23,961 nt of DNA from NCBI GenBank assembly GCA_021286925.1, contig JAJTBL010000003.1:1-23961 (forward strand), read 5' to 3'. Below the pieces are notes generated by a model that saw only the letters and a program-made list of their open reading frames with translations, searched no databases and was not told the DNA's origin. Positions 1 through 8,846 of this stretch are shown piece by piece (position 1 is the first letter of the stretch; every line of letters begins with the position of its first letter). Made by a program: the position numbers and the translations under genes. The stretch is from Spirochaetia bacterium. GTDB taxonomy: Bacteria > Spirochaetota > Spirochaetia > Treponematales > Rectinemataceae.

Positions 1-1
1 T

Positions 2-565
2 CTGGCTGAACTCACCGGCCGCGAATACCATAAAAAGCGGAATCTGGTAAACGGCTTTGTCAGCAATTATGTGTGCGAACAGCGCCCCTTGAAAAAAGAC
101 AATGTTCAAGATGCGCTTGCCGTTCTTGAAGAGTGGCGCGAGTCCAAGGGTATTGAAGGGGATTACCGAGCGGCGCGTGAAGGTCTTGAATTTTTTCATG
201 AGCTGGGCATGCGGGGCGCGGTATTTTACATAGAAAACGCGCCGGTAGGCTGGTGTCTCGGCGAGGCTGTCGCAAAAGGGAAAATGTTCGCTATTCATTT
301 CGAGAAAGCCTGCGATCGCTTTAAAGGCATTTACCAATTTATCAATCAGGCTTTTGCGCAATCACTGCCCGGATATTTCAAGCTTATCAACCGTGAACAG
401 GATCTTGGCGAAGAGGGATTGCGGCAAGCCAAGATGACCTACCGTCCTTGTGATTTTGTTCGAAAATATCGCGTTATTCACCCTGATAAAAAGGAGTTCA
501 AACCTCATGATATATCCGAACCAGCCGAATGCGGTCCGGGAACCATGCACCGCTGCGAAGGTTGA
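2..565 (+). CDS. DUF2156 (phosphatidylglycerol lysyltransferase C-terminal-like) protein, 5' truncated
   Basis: The reading frame is open from base 2, so the N-terminal part lies outside the window; a GTG at 71 is an internal codon, not a convincing start. The visible 187 codons match the C-terminal half of DUF2156 proteins, which have a GNAT-like acyltransferase fold: an early HKKRN stretch followed by NxF-like residues, a central GAVFYIENAPVGWCLGE strand pair, and the closing INREQDLGEEGLRQAKMTYRP segment with a KYRV ending. Some members transfer aminoacyl groups to lipids, but many stand-alone ones have no known substrate, so none is claimed. After KYRVI the protein runs on for about 29 residues in a low-similarity tail that overlaps the next gene by 59 bases. 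Family assignment is fairly secure; the function is open. Confidence 0.75.
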   Translation: MAELTGREYHKKRNLVNGFVSNYVCEQRPLKKDNVQDALAVLEEWRESKGIEGDYRAAREGLEFFHELGMRGAVFYIENAPVGWCLGEAVAKGKMFAIHFEKACDRFKGIYQFINQAFAQSLPGYFKLINREQDLGEEGLRQAKMTYRPCDFVRKYRVIHPDKKEFKPHDISEPAECGPGTMHRCEG

Positions 566-1574
566 CCTGCTTACAACGACGGAACACGAAAAAGCTCTGG
601 ACTTTCGGTATTCTCTCGCGGCTCTCTGCCAAAATGGCAATGACACTACCGGTGTCACATTGCTTGCCGGGGCAGGTACCCGATGGGTTGCAAGCTTGAA
701 GGCTGCTGGCATGGAAGCCGTATTTCCAGAGGACGCGCCGCGCGGCTTATATCCGGTCGAGAATTTTTTCGGGGGGAGCCTGCATAAGATTCCGCTCGCA
801 GCATACTCAGTGGACGCGGTCAGAGATCTTGGGATGCAGGTCATCGTTATCCGCGGCTGGCAGGCAGAAATCGAAGAGCAGGTGCTGGCGCCGTTGGGGA
901 TAGATTCGCGGAAGGTTGCCTTTGTCACTCAGCTTCCCGGCCCGAATGGCAAGGTGGCGGGACATGGCGATGCGATCTGGCAGGCTCAGGAAGCATGGAT
1001 GCATTCGCGCTTTGTTGTCACCAATTTCGGCGGTGACGCCAATTCGCCAATAACGATCCGCGCGGGCCTGGCTATGATGCAAATGCTGGATGAGGCGGGG
1101 ATTGAAATCGGCTTGCTGCTGCCGGTGGCAGTGCAGAAAAATCCCGCCTACCCGGTGAAGCTGGATGAATCTGGACTGCCTGTGTCATTCGGGCACAACA
1201 AGCTTGGAGGCAGTTCAGCATCGGCGGTAACCGCAGTTCCCCGGCATGAAGACGCTTATGCATATACCAATGTCGGGATTCGAATTTACCGGACAGACTG
1301 GCTTTTACGTGCAATTTCAGAGATCAGGTCGAATTTCTGGTCTCCGGATGCCGGTTATGAAATTCCCGGCAATGACCCGGCTGGTCATGAGTTTGCGCTG
1401 GATAATGTCGATGCTTGGCTTGCCTCCAACGGCGCGGCGCGGATCGCAGCCATCGCAAATCCTGAGGAACTGACGCCTGCAAAAAGCTTCAGCGATATCG
1501 GCACGTTTGAAGCTGCCGTGCGGGAAGTCAGAAGAGAATGGGATATGTTCCTCAGCCTCCAAAAAGCCCTCTGA
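507..1574 (+). CDS. Sugar nucleotidyltransferase-like protein (NTP_transferase superfamily)
   Basis: A 355-residue protein. The start is ATG 507 because AAGGAG at 491-496 lies 10 bases upstream; an in-frame ATG at 450 has no such site. Residues 53-60 (LAGAGTRW) are the nucleotide-binding GxGTR loop of the NTP_transferase fold. KIPLAAYSVDAVRDLG (about 94-109), AGHGDAIWQAQ (151-161) and NFGGDANSP (173-181) follow in the order expected for glucose-1-phosphate uridylyltransferase-like enzymes, with the acidic residue of GGDAN a likely metal ligand. Such enzymes join a nucleoside triphosphate to a sugar phosphate or similar phosphate in the cytoplasm. The sugar and nucleotide cannot be read from the sequence. 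About 50 residues precede the GxGTR loop, more than in many family members. The 5' end overlaps the DUF2156 gene, suggesting co-expression. The 3' end overlaps the convergent transporter gene by 23 bases. Confidence 0.72.
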   Translation: MIYPNQPNAVREPCTAAKVDLLTTTEHEKALDFRYSLAALCQNGNDTTGVTLLAGAGTRWVASLKAAGMEAVFPEDAPRGLYPVENFFGGSLHKIPLAAYSVDAVRDLGMQVIVIRGWQAEIEEQVLAPLGIDSRKVAFVTQLPGPNGKVAGHGDAIWQAQEAWMHSRFVVTNFGGDANSPITIRAGLAMMQMLDEAGIEIGLLLPVAVQKNPAYPVKLDESGLPVSFGHNKLGGSSASAVTAVPRHEDAYAYTNVGIRIYRTDWLLRAISEIRSNFWSPDAGYEIPGNDPAGHEFALDNVDAWLASNGAARIAAIANPEELTPAKSFSDIGTFEAAVREVRREWDMFLSLQKAL

Positions 1575-2085
1575 TCCAGGGGCCTGCTATTGCGTTGATA
1601 GCTCCCGAGCCGAGGATTGCCCACAAGGCGTTGATTTTGGTAAAAGCTGAAATATAGAAAGCACCCAGCATCAGGATCAGCAAGAGCGGATCCAGCGACA
1701 CTGGCTTGAGTACCCAGAGCGTCATCAGCATCATGGCAAGGCTTCCGGTTTTCAATGATGAATCCAGTGCGCCTTGATTCAGTTTTACTTTTCCCGCCAG
1801 CAGTGTTGTCGCGGTAATTGCCATGACCGGGAAGGCTACAACCGAGAGCGTTGAGAGCATGGCCGCAACAAGGCCGCCATGGCTCCATCCAATCATGGTA
1901 GCCGCGTTGAGCGCTATCGGCCCCGGTGTGGATTGGGCAATCGCAATCAGCGCTCTGAAATCATTTTCGCTGATCCATGTTGGCACAACAGCATTTTTAA
2001 TAATGCCGACCGTTGACCACCCGCCGCCAAACGCTATGATACCAACCTTGAAAAAAGTCCAAACCAGAATCAATGTTTCGTGCAT
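1552..2085 (-). CDS. chrA: Chromate transporter family, second (C-terminal-type) subunit
   Basis: A 177-residue hydrophobic protein of the CHR family. It is the shorter, half-size form that normally acts with a partner of the same family. The opening FKVGIIAFGGGWSTVG segment and the QSTPGPIALNAATMIG segment are the two signature regions of a CHR half, and several membrane helices follow to the C-terminus. Family members export chromate; the natural substrate in an organism not exposed to chromate is uncertain. ATG 2085 is preceded by GAGG four bases upstream, and the first 16 bases overlap the end of the companion gene, so translation is probably coupled. It is the last gene of the minus-strand run, and its end lies inside the convergent nucleotidyltransferase gene, leaving no room for a separate terminator. 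Confidence 0.85.
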   Translation of the reverse strand: MHETLILVWTFFKVGIIAFGGGWSTVGIIKNAVVPTWISENDFRALIAIAQSTPGPIALNAATMIGWSHGGLVAAMLSTLSVVAFPVMAITATTLLAGKVKLNQGALDSSLKTGSLAMMLMTLWVLKPVSLDPLLLILMLGAFYISAFTKINALWAILGSGAINAIAGPWIRGLFGG

Positions 2086-2624
2086 AGGGCCTCGATACCG
2101 TAAAGAAGGGCGATTCCGCCCAGCAGAATGGGAAGACTCAGTTTCGGGAAAAGAGCCAGCAATATGGCGAGAATCAGCGTTTCTGCAACGCGCGGTATAT
2201 TCCAGGATCCTTTTTTTACCGATTTATACACCATGGCCGCAACGAGTCCCGGCACTACTGCGCCAGCTCCAGCAAGAAAACGTTGGACTGCCGGGAGAGA
2301 ACCATAGGTCCGTATGAGATCGCTGACCAGGATGAGTGCGAGAAATGGCGGGATGAGAATCCCCCAGAAAGCTGCAAAAGCACCCCAGAATCCGCAGAGC
2401 CGAATTGATACGAGCATAGCGGTGCTCATTGCAAGGGGACCGGGAAATGCCTGGGCCTTGACGAATATTGAGTAAAAATCATCTTCGTTCATCCAGCCCC
2501 TTTTTTCGAGGGCTGAGCCTATGACTGGCACGATCACATAACCGCCGCCGAGGGTTACTGTGGTAATCTGTGCAAACATGAAAAAAAGCCTTATTGGTGT
2601 CGGCGGCTGATTATTCTTGGCCAT
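2070..2624 (-). CDS. chrA: Chromate transporter family, first (N-terminal-type) subunit
   Basis: A 184-residue membrane protein, the first half of a split CHR transporter. It has a TTVTLGGGYVIVPV glycine-rich segment near residues 17-30 and the VKAQAFPGPLAMSTAMLV segment typical of the family. Hydrophobic stretches follow around residues 75-105 and 150-180. Split CHR proteins are known to occur as adjacent gene pairs whose two products work together; this pair fits that arrangement. ATG 2624 has GAGGA six bases upstream. The gene starts 14 bases inside the end of the AddA-type gene, so it belongs to the same transcript. Nothing in the sequence explains why a transporter follows a DNA-repair nuclease. 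Confidence 0.86.
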   Translation of the reverse strand: MAKNNQPPTPIRLFFMFAQITTVTLGGGYVIVPVIGSALEKRGWMNEDDFYSIFVKAQAFPGPLAMSTAMLVSIRLCGFWGAFAAFWGILIPPFLALILVSDLIRTYGSLPAVQRFLAGAGAVVPGLVAAMVYKSVKKGSWNIPRVAETLILAILLALFPKLSLPILLGGIALLYGIEALCTKH

Positions 2625-5600
2625 TTTTATCCTCTGCGGCGATTTCCTTCTCTAACTTTTCTTGTGCCGCTGAAGCTAGCATAACAATATCCTTATTTTC
2701 AAGACAGCCTTCGAGCCAGGAAAAGGACCCCGACTCAAGCCAATATATTCCGGTCTTGATTGCTTTATCTGCGGCGATTTTTTGCATCGCCACCTGATAC
2801 AGGGCAAGTTGGATGGCATAGACTTGCGGTTTTTCCTCCTGGCCGGTTTTAAAATCGAGAATGACCACTGCATCGCTGGATTCAATCACCAGATCCATGC
2901 GACCTTCTATGATAAAATCGCCTGATTTTAATAGAAACGGTTTTTCGCTTTCAATTTCCGCATTGGCAAGCGAGCCTTTCCAGATTGTGGTCGCAAAGAA
3001 GGCTTCCGCGAGCGCGGCGCCATAGGCGATAGCCTTGTGAAGCTGATCGGCTTGTAAGGCTTCTCTGATTGGCATGGAAGGAATGAAATCTTTCAGGGAG
3101 CCATTTCTGGTGACTGCCCAGGCCAGGATTTCATGGCAGAGCGTGCCGAAGATGTCGGCCTTGATGGTTATGGCCTGAGCGGAAACCGCCATGCTTCCTG
3201 GTTGGTGCTGAAAGTGCAAAACTGATGGAATCGGATGATTCAAAAAAAATCCGTTCAATTCCGATACCGTATAACGCTGTTTTCTAAACTGCTGCAATAT
3301 TGCTTCTGATTCTGCGCGGCTGTATTCTGCGTTATACGCTTTCAGAAAAGCCTCGGTATCCGGTTTTGTTAAATTAGCAGGCTGTATCCATATTTCGGAG
3401 CGGCGAGCGATGCTGAAGGTGCCTCTTCTGCCCGGTGCAAAATACTGGTTCAGATAATTATAGAAAGAATCTGATGCATTTCTGCCGGGCTTCCTGCCAA
3501 AGAAAATCAAATGATCTTCAGCACGCGTGCACGCGACATATAAAAGCCGGATAACTTCTGCGCTCATCTCTTCCTTTTCCTGATTTTTTGCCAGACTCAT
3601 GAGCAGGTTGGTTGTTTTGGACTCCGGATCTTCGGGATTTTTGAGGCCGAGCGCGATACCATATGGTGTCTTTCCCCAGATCCTAGCCCTGCTGCCGCCG
3701 TTCTGATGATGGACAAAGGGCACAATCACGATAGGAAATTCAAGTCCCTTGGCTTTATGGATGGTCATGATGCGAACCCCTGGAGCGGTATCTCTGGGAA
3801 CATCGCCAGGTTCGAATTTGAGGTCGCTGTTTTTGATGTATTGTCCGAGTTCATCAACAAAATCAGAAAGGCTGCCATGCTGTGCTTCAAGGGAAGCGGC
3901 GAGGCTGAAAATGAAGTCGTAATGTTCCAGGAATACACGTGAATCCGGATGTGAAAGAAAATCAAGGCGGAGTCCTGAATAATTCCAGACAAAGTGCAGA
4001 GTTTTAGTAATACCGGCATCTCTCGCTTCCAGAGCCAGTTTTGCATAAAATGCTTTGCCTCTTGCTATCATGCCTCGGTCATAGTCATCGAGCGAGAGCG
4101 TCTCTGGGATTTCTTCAAATCCTCTGGCTTGCGCCATGATCCTTGCAAAACCTGCATCTGAAATTCTGCACAGCGGTGAGCGAAGCACAGCCGCGAACGC
4201 CGACTGGTTCGTGGGTTCAAGTAAAAGCAGCAGAATATTGTAAATATCATTTGCGATAGATTCTTTGAAAAGGTCTCGCGGCTGATCAAGGATAAATGGA
4301 ATTGAAAAATGACGCAGATACCGCTCTAGCAAATGCTGAGGGCTGGTTTTGCGAAGAAGAATCGCGAAATCGGCAGGAGAAGCTTTCCGGGAATTCCCAT
4401 CGCGGTCTGACACATCCAGAACACCGATATTGTCCCTGATGAATTTTGCGACCGCCAGCGCTTCGCTTTCATCGGCTGAAAGGAATTCTGAATCAGGACG
4501 GCTCTCGACAATGCTGTCATTGCCGGCTGAGTTATCGTCATCGCCAGCTGCATCCTCGGAATTTTCTGCAAGCTCATAGAATTTCAGAAGGGAGGAGAAG
4601 GGGCGGTTCTGCCGTTCTGAATTGCCTACGGCCATTGTTTCATAATGGGCGTAAAAATCTTTGTCATCACCTGCGGTCCCGCTGTTCATGATCGAAGTGA
4701 AAAACTCATTGAAAAACGTAATGAGCGAAGCGGAACTACGATAATTGGCTCCGAGAACAAGGCTCGTTGTTTTACCGCCAGCTTCCAACGCCAGCCCTTC
4801 CCCCTGCGCCAGTTCCCGTGAGAGTTTTTTGAAGACTGAAACGTCGGCGCCTCTGAATCGATAGATGGATTGTTTTTCATCGCCGACAAAGAAGAGTTTG
4901 TCGGTTTCGATTTCCAATGCTGTCGGAATTCGGTCGAGCATCAGCGCCTGTTTTTCAGCGAGCAGGTAGAGCAGTGATTTCTGAAGCTCGTTGTTGTCCT
5001 GAAATTCATCGATCATGATGCGTTGGATAGATAGCTTCAACTCCTGTCGAATATCCGTGCGCCTCAACAAAGTGTCGACAGCACATAATCCCAAGTCCTT
5101 AAAATCCATGATGTCAGCGAGGCGCTTCTGTTCGGCTAGCTGAAGGGCAAATGCATCCAGGCACTTTAACATTTCGGAATAGAGGGGAAGCGAGTCAAGC
5201 AAATCCTTAACCTGCGGGAAATCTCTTGCGCACTGCCGGAGCTCCTTGGCATTTTCCTTGATACAGCCTTCCAAAGCATCCTTGCCATATTTTTTTAAGC
5301 CGAGCTGGCTTGCCGTGTTGATAAAAGGCTCCAGGCGATGAAGATGTTCCCTGATTGTGCGGATTGATTCATCGGGAAATTGCCGCGCTGCATTGATCGC
5401 CATGAGGCAGTCGTCATGCGGTGCAGCGAGTTCCAAACTTATCGATCTGATGGATTCACACAGCGAACACATCTTCTGAATCTGGCTTTCAGCATATTCA
5501 TTTGTGAATTGCTGTATAGCAGGTTCCATCGCTGAAAATTCCTGCTTCAGCAGATTGACGGGGCTGACAAGCGCCGTTCCGATTGAAGCGAAAAAATCGT

Positions 5601-6069
5601 TGACCACAGCATCCATCTGGTGGCTTTGCAGGAATTCATCAATTGCTGGTTCAGCCCGATTGGCCATGACAAATTGATAGGCTGTCTTTTCAGCTATTTT
5701 CGCGGCGCTCACATCATCGACAGCAAATTCAGGACTGTATCCATAGTCGGGGGCAGCCTTTCGCACGATTGATGAACAAAATGAATCGAGGGTTGTGATT
5801 TTTGCCTGCGAAAAAATCGCTAGCTGGCTCCGCGCGAAAGGGTCTTCGGATTCAGCAAGCTTTTTGTAAATTCTTTCATACATTTCTGCCGCAGCTTTTC
5901 TGGTAAAGGTTAAAGCCAGGATGTCCGTGACGGGAATTCGATGGGTGAGTACCAGATGCAGGTATCGCTCCGCGAGAACTGTCGTTTTCCCCGCGCCTGC
6001 GCCGGCTGTCACGACACAATTGCCATCCGCTGTCACAGCTTTTATCTGCCATGAGTCAAGCTCTTTCAT
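2611..6069 (-). CDS. addA: AddA-type UvrD-family helicase with C-terminal PD-(D/E)XK nuclease
   Basis: A 1152-residue SF1A helicase-nuclease. Helicase motifs run in order: Walker A TAGAGAGKTT (21-30), DEFQD (354-358), GDEKQSIYRFRGAD (396-409), YRSS (443-446), TIHKAKGLEF (769-778) and LLYVACTRAEDHL (842-854). The C-terminal nuclease is intact: GTLCHE with His979, GRMDL with Asp1059, LDFKTG with Asp1072 and Lys1074, and the QLALY segment near 1087-1091. With its AddB partner it would unwind and resect double-strand DNA ends to load RecA. The start is ATG 6069, not the longer in-frame possibility at 6171, because the upstream gene's stop and this start share one base (TGATG) and GGAG lies about eight bases before. 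Length and domain order are normal for AddA. An acidic, low-complexity stretch (about 502-530) sits between helicase motifs and looks like a surface loop. Confidence 0.95.
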   Translation of the reverse strand: MKELDSWQIKAVTADGNCVVTAGAGAGKTTVLAERYLHLVLTHRIPVTDILALTFTRKAAAEMYERIYKKLAESEDPFARSQLAIFSQAKITTLDSFCSSIVRKAAPDYGYSPEFAVDDVSAAKIAEKTAYQFVMANRAEPAIDEFLQSHQMDAVVNDFFASIGTALVSPVNLLKQEFSAMEPAIQQFTNEYAESQIQKMCSLCESIRSISLELAAPHDDCLMAINAARQFPDESIRTIREHLHRLEPFINTASQLGLKKYGKDALEGCIKENAKELRQCARDFPQVKDLLDSLPLYSEMLKCLDAFALQLAEQKRLADIMDFKDLGLCAVDTLLRRTDIRQELKLSIQRIMIDEFQDNNELQKSLLYLLAEKQALMLDRIPTALEIETDKLFFVGDEKQSIYRFRGADVSVFKKLSRELAQGEGLALEAGGKTTSLVLGANYRSSASLITFFNEFFTSIMNSGTAGDDKDFYAHYETMAVGNSERQNRPFSSLLKFYELAENSEDAAGDDDNSAGNDSIVESRPDSEFLSADESEALAVAKFIRDNIGVLDVSDRDGNSRKASPADFAILLRKTSPQHLLERYLRHFSIPFILDQPRDLFKESIANDIYNILLLLLEPTNQSAFAAVLRSPLCRISDAGFARIMAQARGFEEIPETLSLDDYDRGMIARGKAFYAKLALEARDAGITKTLHFVWNYSGLRLDFLSHPDSRVFLEHYDFIFSLAASLEAQHGSLSDFVDELGQYIKNSDLKFEPGDVPRDTAPGVRIMTIHKAKGLEFPIVIVPFVHHQNGGSRARIWGKTPYGIALGLKNPEDPESKTTNLLMSLAKNQEKEEMSAEVIRLLYVACTRAEDHLIFFGRKPGRNASDSFYNYLNQYFAPGRRGTFSIARRSEIWIQPANLTKPDTEAFLKAYNAEYSRAESEAILQQFRKQRYTVSELNGFFLNHPIPSVLHFQHQPGSMAVSAQAITIKADIFGTLCHEILAWAVTRNGSLKDFIPSMPIREALQADQLHKAIAYGAALAEAFFATTIWKGSLANAEIESEKPFLLKSGDFIIEGRMDLVIESSDAVVILDFKTGQEEKPQVYAIQLALYQVAMQKIAADKAIKTGIYWLESGSFSWLEGCLENKDIVMLASAAQEKLEKEIAAEDKNGQE

Positions 6070-8846
6070 CAGTGCCGCTCCGAAGCATAATTTGCCCTGC
6101 AGATGGGGCGATACTCGCAGTTCGAGCATGCAAGTGTAAAAGGAGAGGTGTCCATGATTTTCCCGCTCCATATCTCCTTCGATGCTTTTTCAAGCATTCC
6201 TCGCAGAGCTTCGATTTCCTTGCAATAACCTGGCACATCGGCTGCGACAGCCTTGCTCTCAGATCCCAGAACCGCCTGTTTTTTCGCATTTTCAAGCGAG
6301 TAATAAAATGCGGACACAACCGAAAATCCCGCTTCTGTCAGCAGAAGGATATAGCCGGGAATCTGCAATTCCGCGAGCTGACCGGTTTTTTCATCCAGCA
6401 TGAGGTTTTTTTTCAAAGGAATATTTTTTTTCTTGTAGTCTATCAGGATACACGCGGAGTCGGATCCTTCCCTTCTGAACATGAGGCGGTCAGTCCGGCC
6501 GTTGAAAATCAGGTTCAGCTTTTCAAAATGTTTTTCAAAGCTTTTTTCAAATTCGCCAACAGTCCATCCGGCTTCCTGAAGTTCAGCTTCAAGATCCAGA
6601 TATGTCGTCAGCCGGCTTTTCATCTTTTTCATGTTGGCTTCGAGAGAAGGCCTTGTGCCATGACCTGATTTGCGCGTTTGATAGTCGATGCTCTGTTGCA
6701 CTGTGCTGCTGATCAGGTCTGCATACCGCTGTACCGTCTCTTTTCTGAGAACAGGCTGTTCTTCGCTGATTTTCAAGACGATGGTTCTGATGCTGTCGTG
6801 CAAGATAGAGCCTATCATCAAAGGCTCTGATGGAATCCGGTTTTGCAGTCCGACAACGTGAGCAAGAAACCATCGGAAGGGACAGGCTGCATAATCGCCT
6901 AACGCTCCAGGGCTGATTTTTATTGACGAGCCGTGCAGAGCAGGGGCAATGCAGTCTGAAACATTGTCCGCTGTGATGAATAGTCGGCTCTCTGCTTTGC
7001 GTTGCGCAAAAAGGGGCGGAGGCAAGGATGTGGCAACCTGCCTGGAATCGAAGATTCCCAACGCTGAACATTGCTGGTCAATGGTCAATGGATGGAGTCT
7101 CTCTGGTGTATTTTCAATCCACGCTTGCTTTTCGCATGCATGAAGTGAATGCTCGCTGAGCATATCCTCTTCATCGATAAAAATGGTTTGCATATGCTCT
7201 GCCGAAAACCAGGGGTGCGGGACGCAAAAACCTGCCAGCGAAACATCGGCAAAACAATAAATCGCGTTCACACAATCAAAGGACCGCAGAATATGACTTT
7301 CATAGCTTGCGTCATCAGGAAGCAGTTTTTTCAATTGCTCAGGAAAGCTGGGATATTTTTGCGCCGCATCCACAGCATCCTGCGAAGTCTCCAGGACAAA
7401 ATGAACCTGAGCAGCGTTCAATAGCCCCGAGTGGTAAGGATAAACGGAAACAGCGCTATCGCTTGAATGAGGCGCATACTGAACAGTATCAAGAAAGGCT
7501 CGGAAAAGCTGGAAGGGATTCTCTCCCAGGTTCGTGTCTTTCAGCGATTGCGCCGTTCGCTCAAGCGAAACGAGTTCTTCAAATATTCTTGCAAGCAGGT
7601 TTTCCGACGGCTCCGGGATTGCGCTGTCATCGATAAAAGTCAATCTGAAATCGAATAACGCTTCACGCAGTGATTGAAAACTCGACGCGGCTGCGACAGC
7701 GCTCAGCTTTTTCTGAAGCAAAAGATAAAAATTAAACAAAGCTTCTTTTTCTTCAAACCGGGCATCGGAAAATGTCATGCTCCAAATCCGGCTCATGTAC
7801 TTTTTCCCAGCGCTCTTTCGAGGAATGGAAAACAATCGGGCAAAGTCCATGAGCTTTTTAAATAACTCGGCTTGTTTCCATGCAAAGAAAGTCTGCCGTG
7901 CCAGCGCTTCAAGCGATTCCAGCGATAAATCATCATCGATAGCTGCCGAGATTAGGCTGAGAAGAATTCCGAACGGAGAGGACGACAGCTTTTCTCCAGC
8001 TCTGAAACTGAGTTCGACATTATACTCGCGAGAAAATGCTGCCAGGTATGCTTTCATATCGGGCTTGAGCGATGGAACGCTTATGGCAAAATCGCTCGGG
8101 CTTTTCCCGGAGTTCAGCATTTTGCGTATATTCGCGAATACCCAGCGCACTTCGGTTCTGAAGTTTTCAAAACGGCAGAGCTTCTGTTCCCGGTTCGGCT
8201 CAATCGGAATTTCATCGAAAAATTCGGTACAGCCAGATTTTTCAAGCGCTTCGCGATACCGGAAAAATTCCGTGTATGCCGCCGCGCCGAATAGCATGAA
8301 TTTTTTCTGTTCAGGAAACTGCAATGATAAACTGGTTTCCTCAAAAAGATTGTTTCTAGCAAGGAAATTTCGATATTTTTCCGCAAGCGCGATAAAATCC
8401 GAGATTTCCGCGTTATGCGATTCTGAAGGGATCTCTCGGCGGACAAGGCCTGCGATAAAATCGAGATGGCTCGCGATAGATGCCAGCCAGGCTGGATACC
8501 GCGCCGGCGGGGCAAGGCTCGGTTTTACAAGGACGCGCAGAAAAGGATTTTCGGCATTTTCCTTCAATACACTGCAGGCCCACAGATACCTTGTATAAGG
8601 ATCGGCGGGGCGGGCAGCATCATCCCGCGGTCTCTCACGCACCAGTGCGAGGAACCGGTCCCAGCTTAAAAACCGGCCAGGTTCCAGTGCTTCCACATCG
8701 GGATGCTTAAAAACAGCCTGCGCCCATGAATCTGCGGCAATCTGGCTGGGAAAAACAAAACAATACCGCCTGTCCCCGATATATTGTGCAATTGTTTTCG
8801 CAAGCGGAGCGTCAAGAACAGGCCGGCACTGAATCACCTTATTCAT
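6069..8846 (-). CDS. addB: AddB-type subunit of an ATP-dependent recombination nuclease
   Basis: A 925-residue partner of the AddA-type gene. The N-terminus (YCFVFPSQIAADSWAQAVF) occupies the place of a helicase motif I but lacks a Walker A lysine, as in many AddB-like proteins with a degenerate helicase fold. The C-terminus is a RecB-family nuclease with His683, GRTDRL (Asp786), LIDYKKK (Asp803, Lys805) and QIPGY (from Gln828). Four cysteines fit an iron-sulfur cluster: Cys655 in ACPFRWF and Cys907, Cys910 and Cys916 in a C-x2-C-x5-C tail, the AddB hallmark. It would cut the second strand at resected ends. Its start overlaps the amylase gene by eight bases, and its stop forms TGATG with addA. 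It is somewhat shorter than the roughly 1150-residue Firmicute AddB, which matches the smaller forms in other phyla. Confidence 0.9.
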   Translation of the reverse strand: MNKVIQCRPVLDAPLAKTIAQYIGDRRYCFVFPSQIAADSWAQAVFKHPDVEALEPGRFLSWDRFLALVRERPRDDAARPADPYTRYLWACSVLKENAENPFLRVLVKPSLAPPARYPAWLASIASHLDFIAGLVRREIPSESHNAEISDFIALAEKYRNFLARNNLFEETSLSLQFPEQKKFMLFGAAAYTEFFRYREALEKSGCTEFFDEIPIEPNREQKLCRFENFRTEVRWVFANIRKMLNSGKSPSDFAISVPSLKPDMKAYLAAFSREYNVELSFRAGEKLSSSPFGILLSLISAAIDDDLSLESLEALARQTFFAWKQAELFKKLMDFARLFSIPRKSAGKKYMSRIWSMTFSDARFEEKEALFNFYLLLQKKLSAVAAASSFQSLREALFDFRLTFIDDSAIPEPSENLLARIFEELVSLERTAQSLKDTNLGENPFQLFRAFLDTVQYAPHSSDSAVSVYPYHSGLLNAAQVHFVLETSQDAVDAAQKYPSFPEQLKKLLPDDASYESHILRSFDCVNAIYCFADVSLAGFCVPHPWFSAEHMQTIFIDEEDMLSEHSLHACEKQAWIENTPERLHPLTIDQQCSALGIFDSRQVATSLPPPLFAQRKAESRLFITADNVSDCIAPALHGSSIKISPGALGDYAACPFRWFLAHVVGLQNRIPSEPLMIGSILHDSIRTIVLKISEEQPVLRKETVQRYADLISSTVQQSIDYQTRKSGHGTRPSLEANMKKMKSRLTTYLDLEAELQEAGWTVGEFEKSFEKHFEKLNLIFNGRTDRLMFRREGSDSACILIDYKKKNIPLKKNLMLDEKTGQLAELQIPGYILLLTEAGFSVVSAFYYSLENAKKQAVLGSESKAVAADVPGYCKEIEALRGMLEKASKEIWSGKIMDTSPFTLACSNCEYRPICRANYASERH

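Noticed and set aside
1552..2624. Frameshift in a single long chrA gene, suggested by the two half-size CHR genes
   Set aside because: Both halves have their own ATG, ribosome site and complete signature motifs, and split CHR pairs are an established arrangement.
3808..3818. GGTTCGAATTT resembling a tRNA T-arm
   Set aside because: It lies within the AddA-type coding frame and has no matching acceptor or anticodon stem around it.
7777..8598. A 273-codon plus-strand frame antisense to addB
   Set aside because: Very high Ser/Arg/Phe content and full overlap with the AddB-type gene mark it as a shadow frame.
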